Shown: positions 45,301-52,485 of the stretch, in pieces
Layout: each line of letters opens with the position of its first letter
Position numbering within the stretch: the first letter of the stretch is position 1
Source of the DNA: Streptococcus parasanguinis
Lineage (GTDB): Bacteria > Bacillota > Bacilli > Lactobacillales > Streptococcaceae
Length of the DNA: 64,000 bases
NCBI RefSeq assembly: GCF_023109675.1
Contig: NZ_JALDUR010000001.1
Coordinates: forward strand, 36,997 to 100,996
Reading direction: 5' to 3'
Translations under genes and position numbers: made by a program
The notes under the pieces: model-generated
What the model was told of the DNA's origin: nothing
Seen by the model: the letters and a program-made list of their open reading frames with translations, nothing else
Database searches by the model: none

Positions 45301-46088
45301 GAGTAGAAAAGATCAAGGCTACTTCTCTCGATCGCTTGAAAGCAGATCTCAAACCAACTGTTCAAGGACAATTGACGGACTTGACTCAGTTGTTGGATCA
45401 AGAGCGCCCAGATTTGGTTGCTGCAGCCAATCAAGTCGAAGCCCTTGAAACCATCTTAGGAGATGTTCACAATTATGAACCGCTGACGCAGATACGCCCA
45501 GATCAAGGTGTTCGGGATTTGATTCTTGAAAAACCAGAACTACTCATCGAAGCGGAGGAGATTCCATTTGAGAGTCAAACACGTGAGAACAAGGACTTGG
45601 CCAAGGGCGAAAGCCGGATCCTTCAAGCAGGGAAGGTCGGACGCCGGCTGAAATTGATCGAGGTTCGACAAGAAGAAGGCAAAGAAATTCGGACAGAAGT
45701 CGATGCCTTTGTCGAAGTGGATGCCCAGGACCAGATCACAGAAGTCGGGACGAAGGAAGCGGAAAAAAGTCCGTTGATAGCTGATATGCCGACTCCAACC
45801 ATTCCTGTCACCCCAAGTAAGGTGCAACCAGAAGTTATGACTCTTTCTCAAGCTGAAGACAAAAAAGAAAAAGGAAGACCTGTTCTCTTGCAACCGAAAA
45901 CCCCAGAAGCAGTTTCTGTTTCGACTTCAGACCATCCGGAAAAAGAAGTGGTTAAAAGTCCTTCTCTACAATCGGAAGGAAAACTTCCTCAAACCGGTAC
46001 AAAAGAAAGTGGATTGTTTGCTTGGTTAGGCCTTCTTGGTCTAGGATTCTTGGGCGGAGGCGCGAAATTTGCTCGTCGCAAAGAGTAG
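42378..46088 (+). CDS. Cell-wall-anchored GH29 alpha-L-fucosidase
   Basis: 1236 aa. YSIRK-type signal (FGIRKLSVGVCSVV; cut ~38). GH29 domain ~110-435: AFIHFGMNTYYDREWGDG, VVKHHDGFLLYPS, and nucleophile Asp275 in VWMDGARG. Then an F5/8-type C / CBM32-like module (~440-560), a second carbohydrate-binding-like module (~570-690), a Calx-beta-like module (~690-790), another CBM-like module (~815-960), a helical stretch, and a G5-like domain (~1040-1125) close to that of the preceding beta-galactosidase. Sorting signal LPQTG (Leu1203). It removes fucose from host glycans. No promoter is seen, so it is probably co-transcribed with bgaA. Confidence 0.9.
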   Translation: MGKRLVDQRNRFGIRKLSVGVCSVVVATCFLGTTTSYAEEQAENNEPREERVETSNAGDQGKEEKTVNEHQEASEQPSAATSEKENRTVSQGTEASQPATSLNEETEIADYGPLPSKAQMQYHREELAAFIHFGMNTYYDREWGDGQEDPYYFYPEHLDTDQWIKTLKDAGFKRTIMVVKHHDGFLLYPSKYTDHTIAKSGWKDGKGDVLAEVSASASKYDMDMGVYLSPWDAHSPLYHVDTEDQYNEYYLNQLKEILEDPKYGNKGKFVEVWMDGARGDGAQKVTYTFDKWFEAIRKAQGDIAIFSAEPTNVRWIGNEKGIAGDPVWQKVNPDKIRNNPSNSYLNHGDPEGKQYSVGEADVSIRSGWFYHDNQEPKSLRELMDIYFKSVGRGTPLLLNIPPNQDGKFADADVARLKEFRQTLDQLYSVNYAAGALVEADSTRRNPLYKASHLTDGDEKTSWAPADDAKTGSFVLDLGKEQHFDVVELKETIEKGQRISGFTIDVAVNGQWVPYGAGSTVGYRRLIKGQPVDSRYIRVSITDAQATPILNGVSVYKTPASIEETDGYPLGLTYHSDRTAERANGQWNEEGEGVRGTSMWTKEKGASVTYQFEGTKAYVIATVDPGHGEMDVYVDGQKLATINTQSPSRKRSQKVYETPDLTAGSHTLTLVNSKGDAIATEGIYALNNQENGLFEFAQPTLAVKKGDPAQVVVKRKGGSKGSASLKLITEPGTGVHGKVYKDTNVTLEFADGETEKTVQVPTLDFAGKATDVYDFKVKLLHPDQGSLVGFIPELTVQVMNEDLLPENRKEVDDQDPKLHYSQGWHHETDNKDFSNGTESWSSFNQVTDEEGKKHIEVTITFKGTGVEVRGVVDPSHGLYSVTLDGKEMAFEEGRGHDYEIEGDHYFSGYGDQRKLDQSLVNLQGLAKGYHQLRLHLDPALNDPQSSRAIQVDRFILSGKDSQLLSQEELQQIIREGVEKIKATSLDRLKADLKPTVQGQLTDLTQLLDQERPDLVAAANQVEALETILGDVHNYEPLTQIRPDQGVRDLILEKPELLIEAEEIPFESQTRENKDLAKGESRILQAGKVGRRLKLIEVRQEEGKEIRTEVDAFVEVDAQDQITEVGTKEAEKSPLIADMPTPTIPVTPSKVQPEVMTLSQAEDKKEKGRPVLLQPKTPEAVSVSTSDHPEKEVVKSPSLQSEGKLPQTGTKESGLFAWLGLLGLGFLGGGAKFARRKE

Positions 46089-46102
46089 CTCCTTCTTCGC
46101 AT

Positions 46103-46135
46103 AAGAGGTTAGTTCTCACTAGCCTCTTTTGTTTT
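46103..46135 (+). terminator. Terminator after the fucosidase gene
   Basis: AAGAGGTTAGT-tctc-ACTAGCCTCTT with TTGTTTT. Confidence 0.88.
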
Positions 46136-46173
46136 GCCTTCTTAAGAGATTCCTATTTCCATGGAGTCTTTGC

Positions 46174-46219
46174 TTTATTTACAGCCGTAAAAATTGTATA
46201 ATAGTCAAATAAGGTCAAT
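46174..46219 (+). promoter_or_regulatory. Promoter and CtsR operator of ctsR-clpC
   Basis: TTTATT (46174-46179), 17-bp spacer, TATAAT (46197-46202). A tandem heptad AGTCAAA-TAA-GGTCAAT (46203-46219) matches the CtsR consensus RGTCAAA-NAN-RGTCAAA at 13 of 14 heptad bases and abuts the -10, so the operon is autoregulated by CtsR. Confidence 0.85.
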
Positions 46220-46305
46220 GATGAGAAAGAACACTCCAAGGCCATTTTTTATGGGCCAAAGAGCAGAGCATCCATCTAGAAAAAAACAAGCCAGAAAGGA
46301 GCATC

Positions 46306-46770
46306 ATGGCAAATAAGAACACATCTGATAGCATTGAAGCTTATATCAAGGCCTTGCTGGCTCAAGCTGGCATGGCAGAGCTCAAAAGAAGTGAGTTAGC
46401 CGATGTCTTTCAGGTCGTACCCAGTCAGATTAACTATGTCATTAAGACCCGCTTTACCGAGAGCCGAGGCTATATTGTAGAGAGCAAGCGCGGTGGTGGG
46501 GGCTATATCCGCATTGGCAAGGTCCAGTTTTCAGATCACCATCAGATGCTCCAAGACTTGGCAGCCAATATTGGAGAGACCATCAGCCAGCAGGTCTTCA
46601 ATGATATCCTCCAGATGCTCTATGAAGAAAAATTATTGACACAACGTGAGACTCAGCTGTTGCTTGCGACGACCTCCGATGAGGTCCTAGGTCGAGATGC
46701 TCTCATTCTACGAGCAAGTATGCTGAAAAAAATCATTCAACAAGTAGATAGAAAAGGAAATACCGACTAG
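46306..46770 (+). CDS. ctsR: Heat-shock repressor CtsR
   Basis: 154 aa dimeric repressor of clp genes. An N-terminal winged helix-turn-helix (RSELADVFQVVPSQINYVIKTRF) is followed by the glycine-rich wing RGGGGYIRIGKV, which senses heat, then a helical C-terminal domain. The McsA/McsB genes found in bacilli are absent; clpC follows directly, as in other streptococci. Its own operator lies at 46203-46219. Confidence 0.96.
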   Translation: MANKNTSDSIEAYIKALLAQAGMAELKRSELADVFQVVPSQINYVIKTRFTESRGYIVESKRGGGGYIRIGKVQFSDHHQMLQDLAANIGETISQQVFNDILQMLYEEKLLTQRETQLLLATTSDEVLGRDALILRASMLKKIIQQVDRKGNTD

Positions 46771-49200
46771 ATGAACTATTCAACAGCACTGTTAGAAAGT
46801 ATAGAAGCGGCCCAAATACTAGCAGGCCACTATCAGGGACATACCTTAGATACTTGGCATCTCCTGACGGCTATGGCCAATAATCCCTATAGCGTGGCAG
46901 GTTCTGTACTTAACGATTATCCTATGCAGATCGATGAGTTTCAGGATGCAGCGGAGCATATTACAGGCCAAGCTTTTCAAAGCGACAATCGGTATGAAAT
47001 CTTCCCATTTTCTTATCGGATGGAAGCCATTATGAAACACGCAAGAGAGATTGCCCAGGTCCTTCATGCCAAGACCTTGGGAACAGAGCATGTGCTCCTC
47101 TCTCTTCTAGCAGACCGTGGGACCTTGGCGAGCCAAGTCATGGAGTTTGCCGGCTTTGCCTTTACAGAGCAAGACAAGGGAGTTCCTATTGCCTCCCTTC
47201 GAAAGAATCTTGAAGACAAGGCAGGCTGGGACAAGAACGATATCAAAGCCATTCGGAGTCTTTATCGGGCTCAAAACCCTAACCGCCAAACCATGGGGAA
47301 TATGATGGGCATGCCACCAAGCACCAGTGGAGGTCTTGAAGATTATACCCGTGATTTGACAGAAATGGCGCGTGCAGGCCAGCTTGAGCCTGTGATTGGT
47401 CGGGATGTAGAGATTTCACGCATGATCCAAATCCTCAGCCGCAAGACGAAGAACAATCCTGTATTGGTGGGAGAAGCAGGGGTCGGAAAAACCGCTCTTG
47501 CATTAGGTCTGGCCCAGCGGGTCGCTAGTGGCAATGTTCCAGCTGAAATCGCGCAAATGCGTGTCTTAGAATTGGATCTCATGAATGTCGTTGCAGGGAC
47601 GCGCTTCCGTGGGGACTTCGAAGAGCGGATGAACAATATCATCCAGGACATCGAAGAAGACGGTCACGTGATTCTCTTTATCGATGAACTGCATACTATT
47701 ATGGGGTCAGGATCCGGTATTGATTCGACCTTAGACGCAGCCAATATTCTAAAACCAGCCCTGGCACGGGGAACCTTGCGTACAGTTGGGGCAACGACTC
47801 AAGATGAGTACCAAAAGCATATCGAAAAAGACGCAGCCCTCTCTCGACGTTTTGCGAAAGTCACCATTGAAGAGCCAAGTGTTGCAGATAGCATCCAAAT
47901 TCTCCAAGGCTTGAAAGAGACCTATCAGGACCACCATCATGTGACCATTACCGATGAAGCGATCGAAACAGCTGTCAAATATGCCCACCGCTATTTGACC
48001 AGCCGTCAATTGCCAGATTCAGCTATTGATCTCTTGGATGAAGCGGCAGCTACTGTACAAAACCGCGATTCCAACGGTCACGTAAAAGAAGAGTTGACCG
48101 CCTTAGACCGGGCCTTGATGGACGGCAAGTGGAAGAAAGCAGCCCAGCTCTTAGAAGTAGAGGCCGCTCCCATTGTCTACAAAAAAGAAGTCACTGACCA
48201 AGATGTCTTGGTGACCTTGAGCCAATTATCTGGTATTCCAACTCAAAAACTGACCCAAACCGATGCCAAGAAGTACCTAAACTTAGAAGCAGAATTGCAC
48301 AAGCGCGTGATTGGTCAAGACCAAGCCGTTTCGAGTATCAGTCGGGCTATTCGACGCAATCAATCGGGGATCCGTAGCAACAAGCGTCCGATCGGTTCTT
48401 TCATGTTCCTAGGACCTACCGGTGTCGGAAAAACAGAGCTAGCCAAAGCTTTGGCGGAAGTTCTGTTTGATGATGAATCGGCCCTCATCCGTTTTGATAT
48501 GAGTGAATACATGGAAAAATTCGCAGCTAGCCGCCTCAACGGAGCTCCTCCAGGCTATGTGGGCTACGAAGAAGGAGGCGAGTTGACCGAGAAAGTCCGC
48601 AACAAACCATATTCTGTTCTCTTATTTGATGAGGTGGAAAAAGCCCACCCAGATATTTTCAATGTCCTTTTGCAAGTCTTGGATGACGGAGTCTTAACCG
48701 ATAGCAAAGGCCGGAAGATTGACTTCTCCAATACCATTATCATCATGACCTCAAACCTGGGAGCTACAGCCCTTCGGGATGATAAGACAGTTGGCTTTGG
48801 GGCCAAAGATATCCGCTTTGACCAAGCCAATATGGAAAAACGCATGTTTGAAGAGTTGAAGAAGACCTATCGTCCAGAGTTTATCAACCGGATTGATGAA
48901 AAGGTAGTCTTCCATAGCCTATCCAGCGAGGACATGCAGCAGGTGGTGAAAGTCATGGTCAAACCGCTCATCGCGACCTTGGCCGAACAAGGCATGACCC
49001 TCAAATTCCAGCCTTCAGCGCTCAAGTTGCTAGCAACCAAAGGCTACGATCCAGAAATGGGAGCTCGCCCACTGCGTCGTGTCTTGCAGACCGAAGTGGA
49101 AGATCAACTAGCAGAGCTATTGCTGAAAGGCCAAGCCCAAGAAGGGCAAACCATCAAGGTTGGAACGACAGCCGGAACGATCAAGTTCGAGATTGTCTAG
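46771..49200 (+). CDS. clpC: Clp protease ATP-binding subunit ClpC
   Basis: 809-aa Hsp100 unfoldase. N-terminal Clp repeat domain (1-150), AAA1 with Walker A GEAGVGKT and Walker B LFIDELHT, a shortened middle domain (~400-460), AAA2 with Walker A GPTGVGKTELAKAL and the Walker B-like LLFDEVEKAHPD. It feeds proteins to ClpP. The start codon follows the ctsR stop without a gap, so the genes are coupled. Confidence 0.96.
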   Translation: MNYSTALLESIEAAQILAGHYQGHTLDTWHLLTAMANNPYSVAGSVLNDYPMQIDEFQDAAEHITGQAFQSDNRYEIFPFSYRMEAIMKHAREIAQVLHAKTLGTEHVLLSLLADRGTLASQVMEFAGFAFTEQDKGVPIASLRKNLEDKAGWDKNDIKAIRSLYRAQNPNRQTMGNMMGMPPSTSGGLEDYTRDLTEMARAGQLEPVIGRDVEISRMIQILSRKTKNNPVLVGEAGVGKTALALGLAQRVASGNVPAEIAQMRVLELDLMNVVAGTRFRGDFEERMNNIIQDIEEDGHVILFIDELHTIMGSGSGIDSTLDAANILKPALARGTLRTVGATTQDEYQKHIEKDAALSRRFAKVTIEEPSVADSIQILQGLKETYQDHHHVTITDEAIETAVKYAHRYLTSRQLPDSAIDLLDEAAATVQNRDSNGHVKEELTALDRALMDGKWKKAAQLLEVEAAPIVYKKEVTDQDVLVTLSQLSGIPTQKLTQTDAKKYLNLEAELHKRVIGQDQAVSSISRAIRRNQSGIRSNKRPIGSFMFLGPTGVGKTELAKALAEVLFDDESALIRFDMSEYMEKFAASRLNGAPPGYVGYEEGGELTEKVRNKPYSVLLFDEVEKAHPDIFNVLLQVLDDGVLTDSKGRKIDFSNTIIIMTSNLGATALRDDKTVGFGAKDIRFDQANMEKRMFEELKKTYRPEFINRIDEKVVFHSLSSEDMQQVVKVMVKPLIATLAEQGMTLKFQPSALKLLATKGYDPEMGARPLRRVLQTEVEDQLAELLLKGQAQEGQTIKVGTTAGTIKFEIV

Positions 49201-49209
49201 GAGGATGTC

Positions 49210-49698
49210 ATGACGCTTCAGCGATTAACCCGTATTTCGCTTTTGGCGGCCCTTTGTGTCGCTCTACGTCAGGCTTTTGCCCCTTTCCCAAATGTCCAAC
49301 CTATTTCTGCTATCTTTTTTCTCTTGGTGATATTTGAAGGGTATAGCTTTGCTTTTCTTGTGATGATGATCACCATGTTTGTCTCCGCCTTTTTCCTGGG
49401 GATGAGCCTGATTGTGTTCTTTCAGATTGTCGCCTTTGGCTGTTTGATGCTCATTTGGCGCATCAGTTACAAGTGGTTGCCCATTGTCCTTCAGATCCTT
49501 TTTGTGGGCCTACTGTCCTTTGCTTATGGGGTCTTGATCGATAGTGTTTATGCCTTGATGTACCATATTCCTTGGTGGACCTATGCTTTGGTCAATGGTT
49601 TTAGTTTTAACCTTGCCCATGCTCTGTCGACGATCATTTTCTATCCCATTATCTATCAAATCTTTAGGAGATTTTATGTTGAAAAAAACCATTTCTAG
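49210..49698 (+). CDS. ECF transporter S component (vitamin uptake)
   Basis: 162 aa, five to six membrane segments. The N terminus LTRISLLAALCVALRQAFAPFPNVQPISAIFFLL spans the typical S-component start, with ALCVALRQAF and a conserved PNVQP loop. It would bind a small nutrient and use the shared EcfA/T energising module encoded elsewhere. The partner DUF4430 (transcobalamin-like) lipoprotein overlaps its 3' end by 23 bases and suggests cobalamin or a related compound; this is an inference. It lies 9 bases after clpC and may be partly co-transcribed. Confidence 0.8.
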   Translation: MTLQRLTRISLLAALCVALRQAFAPFPNVQPISAIFFLLVIFEGYSFAFLVMMITMFVSAFFLGMSLIVFFQIVAFGCLMLIWRISYKWLPIVLQILFVGLLSFAYGVLIDSVYALMYHIPWWTYALVNGFSFNLAHALSTIIFYPIIYQIFRRFYVEKNHF

Positions 49699-50083
49699 CT
49701 TGATGACCTTACTTGCAGCTCTTCTTTTAGCGAGTTGCGCTCCGTCTCATAGCACAAACAATCAACCAACAGCTTCTAGCGCAGAAGTTGCCAAGAAAAA
49801 CGAAATTTCGATTACAATTAGCGTGACGCCAGAAGGTCAAAAAGCGCAATCAAAAACCTTGAAAGTAGCAGAAGAGAGCAACCTCATGAAAGTGCTCAAA
49901 GCCAACTACAAGATTGAAGAAAAAAATGGCATGATCACCTCGATTGACGGTCACAGCCAAGATGAAGCCAAAGGTCTTTACTGGATGTACAAGATCAATG
50001 GCGAGATGGCTCCAAAAGGTGCTGCTGAAACCACCGTAAAAAAAGGAGACAAGATCGAATTCTATCAAGAAGTGTATAAATAA
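49676..50083 (+). CDS. DUF4430 (transcobalamin-like) lipoprotein
   Basis: 135 aa. ATG 49676 with AGGAG at 49666-49670; a longer frame upstream is only overlap with the ECF gene. Lipobox LLASC (Cys21). The mature part has the DUF4430 pattern: ITISVTPEGQ, NLMKVLKANYKIEEKNGMI, GLYWMYKINGEMAPKGAAE and VKKGDKIEFYQE. Such domains resemble the C-terminal domain of vitamin B12 carriers. It probably delivers substrate to the overlapping S component. Confidence 0.82.
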   Translation: MLKKTISSLMTLLAALLLASCAPSHSTNNQPTASSAEVAKKNEISITISVTPEGQKAQSKTLKVAEESNLMKVLKANYKIEEKNGMITSIDGHSQDEAKGLYWMYKINGEMAPKGAAETTVKKGDKIEFYQEVYK

Positions 50084-50136
50084 TGAGAAGCTGGACAGTG
50101 TGTCAGGCTTCAGATTAAAGATAAAGTTATCTTAGA

Positions 50137-50270
50137 AACTTTCCTTAGGTGAGTACGGACGTCAGCGAACTTCTAAGAAGTTCCATGACTTAGTTTTGGA
50201 CCTAAGGTTCCAAAACTCCCGAGTGCTAGAAACAATAGTGTTTCTAGCACTTTTCTCACAGCGGAAAGTT
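50137..50270 (+). repeat. BOX-like structured repeat, copy 3
   Basis: Nearly identical to copy 2; end stem GAAACTTTCC/GGAAAGTTTC, hairpin AGTTTTGGA/TTCCAAAACT and AGTGCTAGAAACA/TGTTTCTAGCACT. It shares a tail to about 50360 with copy 2. Sense-oriented directly behind the DUF4430 gene. Confidence 0.88.
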
Positions 50271-50365
50271 TCAGTAGATCATTGAGTATCCCTAACGAAT
50301 AAAATTATTTTATCTTTATAGGAGGTATTATATTTGTATAAAAGAACAGTTTGTCTACGTGCTCT

Positions 50366-50394
50366 AGTCGGCTAGTTTGTCCGGCTTTTTTTGC
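50366..50394 (+). terminator. Weak terminator after the repeat
   Basis: AGTCGG-ctagtttgt-CCGGCT with one wobble pair, followed by seven T residues. The stretch from here to 50452 holds nothing else I can support. Confidence 0.5.
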
Positions 50395-50452
50395 TAAAGT
50401 TTAGGAACTTACTTAAAACTTCTTTCAAATTAGAAAAATATTTAAGAAACTA

Positions 50453-50508
50453 TTGACAGCCTCATATAACAGTGTTACAATAATGTTACAAAATATTACA
50501 AATGTTAC
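50453..50508 (+). promoter_or_regulatory. Promoter with WalR/VicR-like direct repeats
   Basis: TTGACA (50453-50458), 17-bp spacer, extended -10 TGT-TACAAT (50473-50481). TGTTAC at 50473 and 50484 fits the WalR/VicR box TGTWAH-N5-TGTWAH exactly. Further TATTAC (50494) and TGTTAC (50503) extend the array at 9-10 bp steps over the -10 and start region. Confidence 0.7.
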
Positions 50509-50523
50509 AAAAGAGGTTCTGTT

Positions 50524-51249
50524 ATGAAAAACAAAAAAATCATTTCCCTAGCAGCGCTAGCTCTTACAGCTAGTTTTTTCCTAGGAGCTTGTGGCGGGAA
50601 TAAAGAAGAAAAAACTTCAGAAGCAAGCAGTTCAAAGACCAGTCTGGTTAAACAAACCAGCTCTTCTTCTAAGAAAAAAGTGATCACTAGTAAAGATCCG
50701 ATTGCCTCTTCATCCTCTGATAGCAAATCAGAAGAAAGTCATACTGTTGGTAGCAAAAATAACCAAGCAGCAGCTAGTCAAACACCTGCTCCAGCTAAAG
50801 AAGCGACACCAGCAGCACCCGTAACAAAAGAAACAAAAGAAGTAGCCACTCCAGCAACACCAGCGAAAGCAAAATTGCCAAGTCTAGAAGACGGCCATGC
50901 CCAGGCTAAGAAGCAAGCTTCTGCTACGGAGAATGCCCAATACAAGGGAGTCTATTCTGTAGCAGCAGGAGATTTCTCTGCTGCAGCTGGGAATTGGTCT
51001 GACAAACGCGACACTGGAGTCACTATTGGCCAAGGTGGTCAAGTGACCATCCAACTTCCTGGGGGTCAACCCGTAGCCTATGGGATCAGCGCTTATAACT
51101 ATACCTTGGATGATGGTCATTACCATGCTAATCTCTCAGCAGGCGATGGGTCTGCAGCGACTCTAGATATCGTAGTTGGAAAAGATGGTTCTGTGTCTAG
51201 TGTGACGGTTCTTAAAGACGGTGTCAGTCACTCCCTCACTCGTGAATAA
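50524..51249 (+). CDS. Secreted lipoprotein of unknown function
   Basis: 241 aa. Lipobox LGAC (Cys23), then a long Ser/Lys/Ala/Pro-rich linker (~25-125) that would reach through the wall. The C-terminal ~105 residues form a compact domain with YKGVYSVAAGDFSAAAGNWSD and VTVLKDGVSHSLTRE at its ends. I do not recognise this domain. Its promoter carries WalR/VicR-type repeats, so it may belong to the cell-wall homeostasis regulon. Single-gene unit with its own terminator. Confidence 0.75.
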   Translation: MKNKKIISLAALALTASFFLGACGGNKEEKTSEASSSKTSLVKQTSSSSKKKVITSKDPIASSSSDSKSEESHTVGSKNNQAAASQTPAPAKEATPAAPVTKETKEVATPATPAKAKLPSLEDGHAQAKKQASATENAQYKGVYSVAAGDFSAAAGNWSDKRDTGVTIGQGGQVTIQLPGGQPVAYGISAYNYTLDDGHYHANLSAGDGSAATLDIVVGKDGSVSSVTVLKDGVSHSLTRE

Positions 51250-51255
51250 AATTCG

Positions 51256-51298
51256 AAAGATCTGAAAGGAGAAGCATCTCTTTTCAGATCTTTTTTTG
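51256..51298 (+). terminator. Terminator after the lipoprotein gene
   Basis: AAAGATCTGAAA / TTTCAGATCTTT stem with a loop containing GGAGAAGCATCTC and a long T run. Confidence 0.88.
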
Positions 51299-51349
51299 TT
51301 GATTTGAATAAAAATATATTTTTTTATAAAAAACTATTGACAGATAGAA

Positions 51350-51371
51350 AATATAGTTTATAATAAAAACA
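51350..51371 (+). promoter_or_regulatory. Promoter region of the NAD salvage operon
   Basis: TTGACA is followed after 16 bp by TATAAT near 51360 in the AT-rich stretch 51338-51366. The related words AGAAAATATA and AGAAAATCTA flank the start region. An NrtR operator may lie here, but I cannot define it. Confidence 0.45.
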
Positions 51372-51413
51372 TAAAGAAAATCTATTTATAAAAAATTATA
51401 AAAAGGAGCTTAT

Positions 51414-52475
51414 ATGAAAAAAGAAAGAATTGCCCTGGTTTTTGGAACCTTTGCGCCTCTTCATCAAGGGCATATTGACCTGATCCAGCGGGCCAAGCGT
51501 CAGTGTGATCGCGTTCGTGTCATTGTATCTGGTTATGAAGGGGACCGTGGTGAAGAAGTGGGACTGACCTTACAAAAACGCTTCCGTTATATCCGCGAAG
51601 CCTTCTCAAATGATGAGTTGACCCAAGTCTATAAGTTAGATGAGACAGAACTTCCTCGTTATCCCTTGGGCTGGGAGCCTTGGTTACAGACAGCCCTAAA
51701 CACCATCCAGTATCAAACAGAGACAGAAGAGTTGATCTTTTATGTAGGGGAGAAAGCCTACAAGGAAGAGTTGGAAGCTAGAGGGTTTGAAGTTCACTTA
51801 GAAGAGCGTCGCTTCGGGATCTCTGCTACCATGATCCGGGAAAATCCCAGCAAATACTGGAAATACATTGCCCAGCCCTTCCGTCGCCAGTTCACGAAAA
51901 AAGTCTTGATCATGGGGAGCGCCAGCAACGGGAAAACGACCCTTGCAAAGGACTTGGCTCGCTTTTACGATGCACCTGTTAGTCTTGAGTATGCCCGTGA
52001 ATACCAGATCAAGAACAATGTGCGGGATGATGAACTCACGCCAAAAGATTACTATTACCTACTCTTAGGACAGTATGATCAAACCTCTAAGCTCATCGAT
52101 AGTAGTGCCAATCGAGGCCTTGTCATCGCAGATACCAATTCCCTGGTGACCAAGGGTTATTACGACTACTATATGGAAGTCGAAGGCCAAGATACCAGCA
52201 TGACCGATACCTTCGACAACCTCTTTGTCAGTATTCTGTCCAAAGAAAAATGGGATTTGATCCTCTTTGTACAGCCGATCGGCTCTTATGTCAATGATGG
52301 TTTCCGAGATATGACCATGGCTGACGAAGAGATCCGCACCAGCTTTTCAAATTACCTAGACCAATTGCGCCAGCAATACCTAGGAAACATTCCGACCACT
52401 TTCCTCGCATCAGACTACCTCGGCAACTACGAAGAAGCCAAGAAGGTGATCGATGCCATTTACCAAGCCGACTAA
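51414..52475 (+). CDS. nadR: Bifunctional NMN adenylyltransferase / ribosylnicotinamide kinase
   Basis: 353 aa. N-terminal nucleotidyltransferase with the HxGH motif (GTFAPLHQGHIDL) and ISATMIRENPSKYWKYI; C-terminal kinase with a P-loop GSASNGKTTLAKDLA. It phosphorylates nicotinamide riboside and adenylates NMN to NAD. The N-terminal DNA-binding domain of enterobacterial NadR is absent, as usual in streptococci; the regulator is instead NrtR at 53269. The pnuC transporter follows. Confidence 0.93.
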   Translation: MKKERIALVFGTFAPLHQGHIDLIQRAKRQCDRVRVIVSGYEGDRGEEVGLTLQKRFRYIREAFSNDELTQVYKLDETELPRYPLGWEPWLQTALNTIQYQTETEELIFYVGEKAYKEELEARGFEVHLEERRFGISATMIRENPSKYWKYIAQPFRRQFTKKVLIMGSASNGKTTLAKDLARFYDAPVSLEYAREYQIKNNVRDDELTPKDYYYLLLGQYDQTSKLIDSSANRGLVIADTNSLVTKGYYDYYMEVEGQDTSMTDTFDNLFVSILSKEKWDLILFVQPIGSYVNDGFRDMTMADEEIRTSFSNYLDQLRQQYLGNIPTTFLASDYLGNYEEAKKVIDAIYQAD

Positions 52476-52485
52476 GGAGCAGCTT

